From assembly GCA_031002005.1 (NCBI GenBank), contig JARYHS010011408.1, positions 218,963,473 to 219,027,472 of the forward strand: a DNA stretch of 64,000 bases, given 5' to 3'. The position numbers and the translations under genes are program-made. This document shows positions 35,026-47,073 of this stretch, piece after piece. This DNA is from Vandiemenella viatica (Eukaryota; Arthropoda; Insecta; Orthoptera; Morabidae). Positions within the stretch are counted from its first letter, which is position 1. Every line of letters begins with the position of its first letter. The notes under the pieces are model-generated. The model searched no databases, was not told the DNA's origin, and worked only from the letters and a program-made list of their open reading frames with translations.

Positions 35026-36973
35026 CTGACAAAGGAATTAGTATATTTTTTATATTGATAGTAGTAGTTACTTCTAGTTTCAAATTTTTATGACTCAAGA
35101 TACAAATTTTTATTCCTTCAGCACTCACACATCTACTCTCCTTCTCTGTATGACCCTCCCTCTCTCTCTAAACTAACTGAATCTTGGGCTACACTTCTGT
35201 GAGAGTGGCATAATTTTTCTTAAAAATGGTTTACTGACATTTTTAATTTATAAATATCATGTAATAATGTATACAATATTTCAGTATCTCTATACAATTA
35301 TGACAATAATAACTGAATAGGAAACCATGCTAATTAACAAATCACCTTCCAATAATACAGATAATAACCTTCACACCATCTAAAATAGTATTTCTCAACC
35401 ACTGTGAGACAGCAGCACATCTAGTTAATTCCATCTGTTCTTTAAATTTTGAATAACACAAGGTAAATAAAATTATTTCATTTATTTTTTATTTCATTTG
35501 GTGCAGAGACTCATTTGCTAAGAATGATGAACTTTTCATAATGAAGAAAATTTGGAATTTTTTCTTTTCCATACTAGCCTTCCTGATAAATTTCACCTCA
35601 TCAATTGAAATCTGTTTCTGTAATTTCCCAACTGAAACTTGCAAATTTTCACTTGAAAGTAAATTATTATATTTTTATATTTCAAGAAGATATCTGAAGT
35701 ATACTTTCAGTTACAAAAGAAATGGGCTGGACCCAAGAAGTCTTAAACAAAATGAAATTATTTTCTCTTAATATTTTGTAACTTTCTAATTCCCTCTTTT
35801 TTCATGTTTTCTATATATAATAATAACAATACAAGACATCAAGAAATTTCTTACATGCTACTATTTAATTGTCAATGTATGCTTTGTTTCTGACATCCAC
35901 TATACTTTTACCTATCCTTCAACTTTCCAGCTCAAGCATTGGTCTGGTGAGGCCTAAACATGCAGTTTGAGAATTACTGATCTAAATCATTCTTTCTGTC
36001 AGTTTCAAGTAGATCTGATCAATAAACTGAACTAGTTTATTATGAATTCAAATTAATTTAAAGCATTAAATCATAACATTCATAATGTATTAGGAGCTTA
36101 GCTGTAATAGGCTTGTAATAAAAGTGGATGTAAGAAAGTGGAGCTGCATTTGTAACCTATAAAGGATTCTTTGAAGAAGGTTTGGTTCGGATAGAGAATC
36201 ATTCTGAAATAATAAGTTACTTTATCTGCTAAGTAGGACTCCCTGTACCTATATATTTTTTTTTATTAGGAATTGATTCATGGTTGAACAGTGGAGGTAA
36301 TATAAGTCAAAATAACTGTGAAAGTTATTTGCAATAATCTTTTAAATTCTCTAATACTGAAGCATAGAACAGTTTCTAGCCAGAGATGATATGGTGTTAT
36401 TAACTTCCTGTACAATTAAAAAAATAAACACTCAATGTGAAATTAAAAGTGGATAAAAACAGACTGCAGTGAATGATTTTAAATTAAAAGGTACTCTGAA
36501 ATAGTACATATTATTAATGTGAACGGAACTGAGTAAATATGCCATGAATTACATCAGTACTACTTGTATGGAAAGGATTGTTAAAATACACCCAACAGAT
36601 TCTATAAGTGGCTATGATGAACGCACGTCTTGCACGACCTCAGTTCGTTACTTCTTTTAACTTGACAAAGGATTAACCCATATATATTGTATTTTCTGTG
36701 TTTGTGTATTGTTTCATGTTGCTCCTGCGCTCTTCTCTTTTACTTTGGTGAGTGCTGGATGTATTTATCAATCCTTTCCATATAAATATTGCCTCTCGGC
36801 ATTTCTTTCTCTCCATTGTTACCGATATCACTACTACTTACTTAGTTTTAGCAGAAATATTTCCTTATTATAAGCTTTAGATGCAGTGACACAGTAACAG
36901 AGACGTTTTCGTTATGAACAGAACATTATTGTTTTACAACTATAATGAGAAGAAAATGAAAGCATTAACTTAC

Positions 36974-37162
36974 CAATAACCTCCACCTTATAGTCAAATC
37001 TGATACATCCCAAAGTGTTACAAACAACACATGTGTAATTGCCAGAATCAAGAGTAGTCAAGTCTTCTAAATTAATGGACCATCGTCTGTAAGTAATAAC
37101 TCCTAAGTTGCGTTCTGGTGTGACATCATTCTTATACCATGTGATATTTGGTGTTGGGTTTC
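36974..37162 (-). CDS. FGFR: FGFR-like exon E10: second half of Ig2, module 2
   Basis: Acceptor TTTTACAG at 37163 and donor ATTG|GTAAG at 36973. Length 189, phase 1 to 1, identical in length to E4. It codes GNPTPNITWYKNDVTPE, then RRWSINLEDLTTLDSGNY and TCVVCNTLGCI. GNPTP.I.W and W(S/I)I...DSGNYTC are the classic FGFR Ig2 signature. By hand 43 of 62 residues equal those of E4. Unusually, two cysteines follow the canonical one (C-x2-C and a third five residues on). Confidence 0.93.
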
Positions 37163-37904
37163 CTGTAAAAGATGTATAACCATTTCGGCTCAGAGAAAAA
37201 AATAGGGAAATAACATAAATAAGACAGAAAAATGTAAATACTATGTCCTGGACTCTAGGTGTAAAAATGTGAGAACTAAAACCAGGATTATAATCTAACA
37301 AGGGAACTAATTTAATTTCCCAGAGTTTATTTCATAAAGGCTTGGAAAAGATTGATATATGTTATTTTACATAAGAAATCTGAAATGTGTGCTGACTTTA
37401 GAAACTATTTTTGTTAAAATTTTGAATAGCTGATGAAAGAAAAATCTGTGATATTGATATTTTTATTTTGTTAATATTGTTATATGAATGTAACGTATCA
37501 AAATTTATTGATTTTCTTTCATAAAAAATTGTTGCTTCTACTATTTATAATGAAAAATACAAAGTATTAAAGTAGCAATGCTGATACTTGAATAACAAAT
37601 TTTATACACAGTAAAATATGTGCTGAATTCATAAAATTGAGACTTGAAAGAATATACTGACCTCACTGTCGCATGAAATAAAATAATGATACTTGATACA
37701 GCAGTTACATAATTCAATTGAAAAAATGGATTTGGAATCATTGGAAGGTAAGAGAAGGGTGAAAAAGTGCTTTGAGTATACAAGGCATATGCTTATAACC
37801 ACAAGCTGGCACTCGATTTCATGCATAAGGGATTGGAAACATTTTCTTTTGTAGGTAAGGGAATCAGGACAGCAGACCTGGCCAGTTGCTGGAAACTGCG
37901 CTAG

Positions 37905-38135
37905 ATGAAGAAGAAGAGGCAAGGGAATCAGGAATTGGAGTAAATTATCAAGGGAAGTGATGAATAATTTACCAAAAATGATTACAGAACTTAAATTTAT
38001 AAATGGCAAAAGTAGATGCTTGGGGGTATTTACATTTCAAATATAAAATAATATAGAATAAGAAGAAAGAGGTAAATAAGTGACTCGGAAAGTGTCATCA
38101 GAATGTATGCTCCATTGCAATTAAATTTAAATAAA
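37905..38135 (+). mobile_element. LINE C-terminal tail remnant in the intron after E9
   Basis: Plus-strand codons give W-S-K-L-S-REVMNNLPKM. The 3' part (ATGCTCCATTGCAATT-like) follows the same order as the copy at 51885-52120. It ends within about 60 bp of the E9 donor. Confidence 0.6.
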
Positions 38136-38192
38136 TTGAATTAAAAAAATTATTCATTGAAAAACAAAAAAAAACAAGGTTGTTGAACTTAC

Positions 38193-38405
38193 CATCAGCT
38201 TGACACTTTAGCCTTAAGGTGTTTCCTGCTGGTTTTAATATAATTTTGTGCATATGACTAAGTCTGACAAAGGTTGGAGGCTTGAGATCACCTGTAGCAT
38301 TCACAGAACCTGGCTTTGACAAGGTAAATGTGTCTTTATCGGAGCCATCATTGTCATGGGAGTCATGAGAATCATCTGTTTCTATATTTCCAAGCTGGGA
38401 CAAAG
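38193..38405 (-). CDS. FGFR: FGFR-like exon E9: linker and first part of Ig2, module 2
   Basis: Acceptor GCTTACAG at 38406 and donor GATG|GTAAGT at 38192. Length 213, phase 1 to 1. It starts ALSQLGNIETDDSHDS, a stretch rich in D, S and H, then LKPPTFVRLSHM and AGNTLRLKCQADG with the first Ig2 cysteine. It is clearly homologous to E3, including the ALSQ start and the acidic D/S/N linker, so the duplication included the acid-box-like linker. It splices in frame from E8 or directly from E2. Confidence 0.92.
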
Positions 38406-39517
38406 CTGTAAGCAGAAGTTTACTACCATCAATTTAATACTTTTAATTAACAAGTTACTGAAATTAAAAAAAAAATAAAAGGTCTAAGGTCATGAATATC
38501 ATGAGCTAGCAATGAGGCAGTTGGTTATTATTGATTATAAGCCTTTATTCGTATAAAAAGATTGAAAAAGAGTTAGTTTATTAAACTCGAATTTTATGAG
38601 ATTTATGAAAACAATTAAGTAAGTAAATGTTGGACAAGAGAATAGAAACCTGAGGAAGCTAAATTAATTAATTCTGCATCACTTGCATAGTTTCAGAATG
38701 TTGTATAAAAATTTTAGAATATTAAATGTGATTCATTATTTTGGAATGTTTAATTGAAAAGTCACTACAGCCAATATGAGTAGATAAGTGGTGATACACT
38801 AGACCTGGGTAACTTATATAAAAACTTCATGGTTTCAGTTCATTCTAAAGTGTTGTTGAAACTGGTTTGTTTCATGATTTGTGCAAAAATTTGATTGAAA
38901 TGTTATGAAAATTATTGGGATTTTTTGTAAAGTGTTTGGTTATGCTATTTCATTAGTTTGGTCCCTAGTTCAGCAATCCTGTTATCGATTGCATACATGA
39001 AAAACAATTTTATAGTGATTGTAGCATCTGGTTGTCTAAAAGTTATTAAAGAATAAAATGAAAAAATGAAAATAATTTTTTTGTTTTAATATCTAAGAAT
39101 TTTCTTTTACTATTCCTGTTTTCCTTATTTAAAATGACGCCAAATACGGTGGATGGTTGTGTAATTCTGATTTTTTTCTTTTCACTTGAAGTGTGATTTC
39201 TTTATATCTAATTGTAAAGTCAGATGGCATTTGAATATAAATAGCTGACATACTAGTCAGCTGCAGTAATTACAACTGACTGGTGTTTGGGTAAGGAGAA
39301 CAAATGTATACATGGTGACAGTGAAACCATGACTCAGTCAGGTAGTGATCTCAGTGTGTATACATCTGATCCCCTTGCTGTATGCCCTCCTCTAGTCAAG
39401 TTTGAGGCTTATACCAAAATATTGTGAAGTGTGGATATCATGCTACAATACAGATTGATAATTTTCTTTTGTTTATTAGTCAGTATCATAATGTATTTTT
39501 TTATAGGCAGACATTAC

Positions 39518-39641
39518 CTGGATTAACTTGAAGCCAGATTGTACTTGCAATAGTGCAGTGTTCCTTGCACACAAGACAGGTATACCATCCCAAATCATTC
39601 ATCTTTACATGTTCTAGCAATAACTGGCCACTGGAATTGGA
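39518..39641 (-). CDS. FGFR: FGFR-like exon E8: second half of an additional Ig domain
   Basis: Acceptor TTTCAG at 39642 and donor CCAG|GTAAT at 39517. Length 124, phase 0 to 1. It codes SNSSGQLLLEHVKMNDLG, then WYTCLVCKEHCTIASTIW and LQVNP. The DLGWYTC signature marks the F strand of an Ig domain. Phase and position resemble an Ig3 second half (E6), but the extra cysteines after YTC recall Ig2 (E4, E10). With E7 it forms a complete domain. It could alternatively pair with E5, which ends in the same phase. Confidence 0.85.
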
Positions 39642-40662
39642 CTGAAACAAAATATTAGTAATTTGGGATAAATTTTTCCAGTTATAAAAAGTAAATTATT
39701 TGACCCTCAATAAAGTAAGGTGAGTAGAATTAATGAAATATATAGGTTAATGATCAGATTTATCTCATATGATATAGTAATATTACATGCTTTTGTTACC
39801 AGTGTACGATTAGGGAAATTTATTTGTTTCATATACTTTTCATGAATGATTAACACTTACAAAAATTAATAATTTCTTTTGTATGTCAATCATTATTTGA
39901 AACAAACACACCAAGCCTCTATCAAAAGTCAATGCATTAGATAAATGACAAATTTATGATAACATATCAAATTATTACAGTACATCACTTTACCATCATG
40001 CATCATGACTATATCCAGACCCACTTAATAAATTCCAGGGAGGGAAATTATATTTATGGGTCTCAGGACTTTTTTTACAGTATGTTTTCTTGTTTTATCT
40101 GTAACCTGCTATTTTATTTCTTAGTTAATTGCTTTGCAGTTTCTGAGAACCAGTTTGACCAGATATAAAAATATTGATAAAAATGTGAGGTACTGGCATT
40201 TTGTGGAAAGAACTTTCTTAGGTTAAACTGGTCATTTTTCAGAAACAGCTAAAAAAATAGTACTAGTAAGCAAAACTCATTTTTATACATTTTACATCAG
40301 TCAAACCTAAGAACTAGGTGGAACGTAGAAGGACCACTATCAAGACTTAAAATGCCATGCCCTCCTCCAAATTTTTAACAATTTTTTTTCACCACACATT
40401 CTTCAGGAAAATTTCGGCTATCTGATAAAAATAAGTGCTTTAATACTAAAATTGCCTTTTACAATGGCTATATTAGCAAACCATTACATATTATAAATGT
40501 TGGTCTTGAAGTAGGCCCACTGAAAAATACTCATTTCTCCCCCCTCCCCTCCCTTTTTTCCACAAACATATGTTCTCATTAAATCTTATTAAATGTTGAA
40601 ATTATAGATGGACAAGATATAACTTATTTATTCATTTAACCACTGAAAAGAAATTCACAAAC

Positions 40663-40814
40663 CTGAATAATATTTTTCTCTGGAATGTTATCTAAATCTG
40701 TTAACAGCAGCTTCTTATTGTTGTGTTTGATCCATTTGATGATTTTGTTTGTATCTGGTGGAACATCACATACCAGAGTTGGTGAACTCCCAATAACAGC
40801 ATTTTTCTTCTTTT
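40663..40814 (-). CDS. FGFR: FGFR-like exon E7: first half of an additional Ig domain
   Basis: Acceptor GTACTTTCAG-type just above 40814 and donor ATTCAG|GTTTG at 40662. Length 152, phase 1 to 0. It codes EKKKNAVIGSSPTLVCDV, then TNKIIKWIKHNNKKLLL and a short end in PEKNIIQ. The cysteine of the B strand and the IKWIK tryptophan fit an I-set Ig half-domain. It is shorter and more diverged than E5, E11 and E12. It is in frame after E6 and before E8. Confidence 0.8.
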
Positions 40815-41835
40815 CTGAAAGTACAGAAAATATATTAGATAAATCAAATAATGCAAATTTTACTTACAATAACAATATTCCATTTTACCTCAAAGACTCT
40901 TTGTTTTTAAGATGTCATAAATCACCCAAATCAGTAATTTTATTCAATAATAGTAACAATGATACTGCTGTTTGGCACTGAAAATAAGGAAAGCGGTGAA
41001 TATGTGACAAAAGGAGGTGAGAAAAGGAAACGGGTATGTAAGGAAATTGGAGTAACTAAATTAAAGTAAATTCATCACTCAATACAGATGAAGGCATGCT
41101 TTGTGTACACATCTGATTCGCCTGCCTTATATCCCTATTCATGATTAAGCTTTAAGTGTGTTTGTCCTGCCCTTCCTGCCTTGATCAGTGGTGAGTAACA
41201 GTTTTATTTTCCCTGTGCTTTATTTTAAATGAGTATTTTTATTTTTTTTTATCTTGAAATTTTTTTCTGTGTTGTCATTCTTTTTATAACTCCATCTTCA
41301 CTAAGTGATGGGTTCACATTTTTATTTACATACACCCTTGCTCTGAAGTGTGGAATTTCCACATGCGCCCACTACTTAACCAATAAAAATAGATAAGTTT
41401 CAATTTGCCATATAATACACCTCTGTGATGGTGTAATATGATAATCCTACAGAAAAATGGAAAATACAGATCCAGGTTGATTTCGAACAATGGATCAGTG
41501 TCGTATACTTCACATATACAAATCATAACTTTATAGACATGCTGGTTTATTTGATCAGCTATTATAATTTTCAGTAAATCCAGAATTTGAATCAGGAACA
41601 TCTGATTCTTCATTCAAGCATTTTAAATATACTATCACAGAAGCATCATGCGCAAAGATTCAAATTCAGCTGTATATTTCTTTTTAAGCTGAGGTGGTGA
41701 AAAATATAAGAAGGTACTAATTTTCTAATGACAAAAATTATGTAACTAGAGATCTGATTTTACTGTATTGCTTTATACCAAAATTAGATACTGACATCAA
41801 GTATATAAAGCCATATTGCCAACAAGAACAATACA

Positions 41836-42023
41836 TGAGTAAGTGGAGACTTTCCCCGCATATCAATGCAACAAAATCTTCTTGGGTGTCCAGCCGGATG
41901 GTGTTGTAAAAACACGGCATTTCAACAGCTGACTCTGCTGTCTTCATCAGGTATCTTGTAGTTGTTGCCAAGCCCCTTGCTTACAACACCATCCAGCTGG
42001 ACACCCGAGAAGATTTTGTTGTT
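41836..42023. mobile_element. Short inserted element with 12-bp target duplication
   Basis: AAGAACAATACA occurs exactly at 41824-41835 and again at 42024-42035. Between them lie about 33 bp of lead sequence and a 153-bp inverted-repeat element (41869-42021) with ends CAACAAAATCTTCT. The 12-bp duplication is longer than usual for a DNA transposon. Confidence 0.75.
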
Positions 42024-42237
42024 AAGAACAATACAGTTAAGTAAATAACCTCCAAATATAGAGACTGGCAGAAGAACTCTCAAGCAATGAACTCAAGACA
42101 CATTTATCTCTGATCACCTTGTTTTTGAAAGAAATAAAGAAATAAGTTACATTCATTTTACAGAGAATTTCTATTTATTGCCTGCAGAGTTTATTGTTAA
42201 TACATAAACAATCATCGATGCCAAAAACATTACTTAC

Positions 42238-42364
42238 CGTCAATTACTTTCAAATATGCAGTAGCATATGATGTCCCCAAACTGTTTTCAGCAATGCATG
42301 CATACCAGCCTTCATCATCATGTTTCACATTATGGAGAACTAAATTTTGATGATTTTCTTCAGG
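42238..42364 (-). CDS. FGFR: FGFR-like exon E6: second half of Ig3, module 1
   Basis: Acceptor TTTACAG at 42365 and donor GACG|GTAAG at 42237. Length 127, phase 0 to 1, the same as E13. It codes PEENHQNLVLHNVKHDD, then EGWYACIAENSLGTSYA and TAYLKVID. It is equivalent to the vertebrate IIIb/IIIc exon. Intron retention would stop after one to two codons. Confidence 0.92.
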
Positions 42365-43191
42365 CTGTAAACAGATAGAACACTTTGTGATATAGCATTC
42401 AGTTCAGAGAGTTAACTGAAAACAACATATGTTTAGGAAGCTAAACAATTTTATTACACTGATCTGTTAACTGAAACATACAGAGTTCAAATTTACATAC
42501 TTTCTCACGATGGTATTTATTGTATTAGAAAAATAAAGTCCCTACAAATAAAAAACCTTAATGTTGAATGTATTAACATGCAAAACATTTAATATAGATA
42601 AGGAAAATTAGATGGGAGAAATTCAACTAATCTATTTTAATTTTGCATTAGATTTAATATTCATTTAACTTATTTAAGCACTAGTCCGTGACAGTTCTGG
42701 ATAAATTTTGACATCATTTATTTTTTAATATTAAAATTGGGAATTTTTATTTTCATATATTTTCTGCTGAGCTACTTGAGGGAGGAAGCCATGGTGGGAA
42801 CAGTGCCCCACCCTGCCCCAACCTGGCTGCACCCATGAGTGAATATGATTCATGTAATATTTGTCCATGTTGTGGGGATGACTAAAAATCAAAATTATCT
42901 TCCTTCACTATGTGTTTGCTCCAGAGGTGGAGCACAACAGGACAAAAGAAGTGTTTATAATGTGAGGAAGAATTTAGGATTGAAAATTCCTCTAATAAAA
43001 GATTATGGTTTCTTTTTATATAATTAATTGTTTTAATTTATAACTCTTAATGACCTTATCTCCCCTCTCCCTTATTAACACAGAAAAATCTGAACTTGTT
43101 GAAAGCTCTCTTTGGATGTAGGATGCTTTAAGACCAGATAAAATTGAAACACACCTTATTGCTATCACTCCATCATTTATTCATTTCTTAC

Positions 43192-43382
43192 CTGAGGAAG
43201 TACAACTCCACTTGGAATATCATCTGGTCCTTCAACATGTCCAGGTATGTATGACTGAACACGTTTCCAGGTAATCGATGGTTTCAGATCAGAAGTTACT
43301 TTGCATGTTAATGTAACAGTTGTATCCACCAGAGCAGTCTTGTTCTCAAGATCATAGATATAAGGTTTGCTAGACACACGTT
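43192..43382 (-). CDS. FGFR: FGFR-like exon E5: first half of Ig3, module 1
   Basis: Acceptor AATTTCAG at 43383 and donor CCTCAG|GTAAG at 43191. Length 191, phase 1 to 0. It codes ERVSSKPYIYDLENKTALV, then TLTCKVTSDLKPSITW and VEGPDDIPSGVVLPQ. The order C-K-V-x-SD-x-x-P-x-I-x-W is diagnostic for FGFR Ig3. Paired with E6 it gives a complete membrane-proximal-type Ig domain. Confidence 0.93.
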
Positions 43383-44406
43383 CTGAAATTGAATAAAAAA
43401 CAACTTTTTTTATCTCATTAATCAAAATTATTAGACTTTTTAAATTAACAAACATTTTTTTACACTTTCACATATGGACTTTTAGAAAGCACATCATGAA
43501 TTAATACCCTTAAGAAGAAGTTATTTATAATTAAATAAATTTTGTTGTTATTTTAATGTCCTTACTATATTTGTTTCAGTTGGTTCCTTTTAATCTGTTA
43601 TTCAACACTTTTCACTTGAAAATTTGTTAACAACTTCATTAGACAATGATTTCTTAGTGTATTTTGTACAACCATCCCTAATTATCATTCATTCCAGTAG
43701 TTTATAAATAATTACAATTTAATGAGTAAGTTTGCTGTTAAATAAGTAAATTCAGAATCCAGAAAATACTGTTTGTACTGATTTTTAGTTTTGATGAATA
43801 TGATATACTATTCCAAAATCTGAGTACTGCCATTTCCATGGTAGTAATATTTTTTTGCCAGCTCAGAGTTTAGTGATTTTCTATTGTTTAATAATGTTTA
43901 AAGAGGGCTAAATAAAGAAGAACATTACATTGTGTAGAGTTTAATCTATTAATGTTACAGGAAAAAAAAACAATAATTTCATAATTGACTTAATTTTATA
44001 ATAATATGAGTGAATATACAATGCTACTAATGCAACACCAAATTTAGAAGAACAATGCAGAGATAATAAAGTTATAAGAATGATGAAAATGGCAAAATAT
44101 ATAAATTAAAAATTACTCCAAATTTTTAAATTAAACATTATGGATTTTATATATTCTGTTACTACTAGAGGTCTGTCATTCTGAAGCAAAATAACATGTT
44201 CTAATTACCCTGACAGCACTAGGGAAGAATTTTAACTCCACGATCACCTATTAATTCACTTCTAATGACCTCAACAAGGTGTAAAACCATGAGTAAAAAA
44301 ATATATACATACAGATAATGTATTAAAATTTAAATGAAATTTTGATATCATAGAATTATTTTAATATGTAGTATGTAGGAAGATATTTTTTTTTTTTAAA
44401 TCTTAC

Positions 44407-44595
44407 CAATGATTTGCACTTTGTAATTAAAGTTAATGCATTTTAAGGAGTTGCAGACAACACAGGTATAGTTTCCTGAATCATGGACAGTCAAGTCTTC
44501 TAAACTTATGGACCATTTCTTATAGTTAATAAATCCAAATTTTCGCTCTAAAGCAATCCCATTTTTATGCCAGGTTATATTTGGTGTTGGATTAC
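44407..44595 (-). CDS. FGFR: FGFR-like exon E4: second half of Ig2, module 1
   Basis: Acceptor TATCACAG at 44596 and donor ATTG|GTAAG at 44406. Length 189, phase 1 to 1. It codes GNPTPNITWHKNGIALE, then KKWSISLEDLTVHDSGNY and TCVVCNSLKCINF. In FGF receptors this is the core of the Ig2 ligand- and heparin-binding domain. It carries the same two additional cysteines as E10. Confidence 0.95.
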
Positions 44596-45579
44596 CTGTG
44601 ATAAAAAAGAAAAAAAATAGTAACACATAATATAGCAGTCAAATGTAGACTGAAGGTATATAGGCAAGACATGAAAAATTAGAAGAAGAAAAAAATTCAC
44701 TGAGTTAATTTGGTCATATATGCCATAGCGCAAAACGGTTTTCCTAAAGATCTAGGTAAGGCACAAATTCCATAACAGTAAATTGGTAGCTCATATTAAT
44801 TCTGTGTACATGATTACATATTTCACCAATATCTCAGAACAAACAGTTATTAATCTCTTAAGTTTCTATTTCATGTTTGCTTGCAAAACAAAATACCTGC
44901 CTATAAAAGTGTATAGTTGTAACTTATATTTGTAAAACTCCATAATGTAATCATATTCTCAATCAATATAATATTTGTTAATACCCATGTATATACTCCA
45001 TTTTATGTCCTTGTAATATATTCAAGTACATCCATATTATTGACCAGATATTTGTTTACTAAAAAAATTCTATGGTATGGTAGCCAAATGTTTCAAGAGT
45101 TTTTTTTAGTGAAATATACCAGTATATATCTATAAATCAGGCAGGCATAAGTCTGGCATTTTAAGACTGAATTTGATTTTTACAACCTTCTCCAACATCT
45201 CGAAAAGTACACAGAAAGAACACCTTGCATTTAGGAAAATATAAAAGTAATCTTAATCTTCTTGATAATGTTGTTGCAGGAGATGGTATTGAATTATTTA
45301 AAAATTTGGTTCCTAAAATAACTTTCACATAAATGAAATCCACAGTTTTTAACCAAGCACATATTCCCTCTATTTAACACCATATAAGCAAAGGGCTTGA
45401 TTAGGAAACAAGGTGCTAACATGTTTAAACATACATAAAGAAACACAGTAAATAATATATATTTCAGTTTTACTACATTAAACCCACATGAATTTTTTGA
45501 TACAGCAAAAAATTACAAACTCTGCAAATAAAAAATGAGTACTTAAGTATATATAAACTCTTATTGTTTTGATACTCAC

Positions 45580-45789
45580 CATCAGCTTGACATTTCAGTC
45601 GTAGTGTACTTCCTGCTGGTTTTGATATTTCTGGCTGCATATTGTCATATTTAATGAAAGTTGGTGGCTCAAGATCGCCTGCAGTTTCCTTAAATATTTT
45701 TGGCAGAAATAATGTGGCTTTATCTGTACCATCATTGTGTTTTGAGTCATTAGAACTGTTGTCATCTGTATTTCTAACCTGGGACAAGG
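45580..45789 (-). CDS. FGFR: FGFR-like exon E3: linker and first part of Ig2, module 1
   Basis: Acceptor TTTTCAG at 45790 and donor GATG|GTGAGT at 45579. Length 210, phase 1 to 1. It codes ALSQVRNTDDNSSNDSKH, then DLEPPTFIKYDNMQPE and AGSTLRLKCQADG. The acidic and serine-rich linker followed by P-P-x-F and the L-x-C of Ig2 fit the region between the acid box and Ig2 of FGFRs. Confidence 0.93.
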
Positions 45790-46499
45790 CTGAAAAATAA
45801 ATGCAATGAATTTAAATATTTTTTGTAGGAACAAACTATTTAAGGGACAAAATTTATGATGGCATGAAACAGACACTGCAGTAGGATTTCCACAATACTA
45901 TGACAATCAGATTTTACAGACTATTTTTAAAGAATCTAAGATATTTTTAACATTTCATCCAGATATATTAGAACATAAACTTTATTACTTTTTAATGCCA
46001 TTCCACAGCTTTTTCTCAAATGAATAGTGGGTTGTAGCAACAAATATGTGTCTCTTGTTTCATACAGTTTTGTCATTTTTTTTACTGTGCTACTAATTTA
46101 ATTATTTTCAATAATCAAATCTCCATTGTATAATTTTGTTCAACAACTTTGATTTTATTCTGAACGTACTTTTGATGTTAAACTTAAGTAATTAAAATAA
46201 AGAAATTTAAGGATCATGGTTATGGATGCTCAGTCTGGTTAGATCCTAATTTATAAAATTTGTAAGCAATTATTACAGCATGTAGGCTATTTTTTGTTCA
46301 GATATATTGCTAATGCTTGGAAACATGAATCAGTAGTTCTGCTTTCTCCCTCCACAACAAACAGGAAGGTGCCATGTATTTGTAATTTCCCATAGCAGCC
46401 TATTTTGAGCAATTATAAGAGTCTCCAAATGAAACTTTTCAAATGGAAGCTAGTTACTGTATGATCGTAATTAGTCCATGGATCATGGATACTTTTTGA

Positions 46500-46586
46500 T
46501 TAAATGCTGCAGTTTTTTTGTGTGATCTAACCCTTCCTTTTTTTATTTTAAGACCTTATCTACTCAAATTAATATATGGGTATTAT
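46500..46586. repeat. Direct repeat, copy A (copy B at 48020-48130)
   Basis: The blocks AAGACCTTATCTACT and AATTAATATATGGGT here, resumed at 46768 as TTCTGGTCTAGGCAGCATTT, correspond in order to 48052-48120. Copy A is split by the MITE at 46587-46766 and copy B is not, so B shows the empty site. The pair flanks exon E2. Confidence 0.65.
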
Positions 46587-46766
46587 CAGGGGCATAGCTG
46601 TTGGAGGGCTAGGTGGTGCCACGCACCGGGGCCCCCAAGTGTAGCTAGCTCAAGGGGCCTCCAAGCTCAGCTCAGGGAACCCCCTAAAGCTTGGTAGAGC
46701 TATAAAAAAATAAAGGTCCGCCATATTTTGTGCACCTGAGCCCTTGTTAACCTAGCTACGTCACTT
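46587..46766 (-). mobile_element. hAT-like MITE (CAGTRGCGTAGCTAGG family), copy 3, aged
   Basis: In reverse orientation it ends in CCTAGCTACGTCACT and begins CAGGGGCATAGCTGTTGG. The interior has the same GGGCCCC-rich content. No clean 8-bp duplication remains. Confidence 0.7.
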
Positions 46767-47073
46767 TTTTCTGGTCTAGGCAGCATTTTAACAACAACCA
46801 TCTTTGATTTTATAGGAATGTGGACAAATTCAGGCTGGAGTAATGATGTGAGATAAGATTGATACTAAAAATGCCACATTTGTAGCTTGGCCACCACTTA
46901 GAATTATGTTTCTTTGTTTCAGTTCTAGTGGTGCTATGTGCTTATGCAGAACCAAGATACTATTGTACTTGAGTAGAACCAAGTTACTATAATATTCTGA
47001 CTGACATTTATAGTTAAATGTTTCTATTCGAACATGTTACATGAAGTATAGCAACAGTTGTAAATTTCCTTAC

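Noticed and set aside
37541..38009. ORFs of 80-126 codons in the intron between E9 and E10
   Set aside because: They are antisense to a LINE tail and AT-rich sequence, with no conserved motif.
39280..41170. Similar stretches near 39350 and 41110 (TGTAYACATCTGAT) as a duplicated exon
   Set aside because: The match is short and non-coding. It is probably a worn dispersed repeat.
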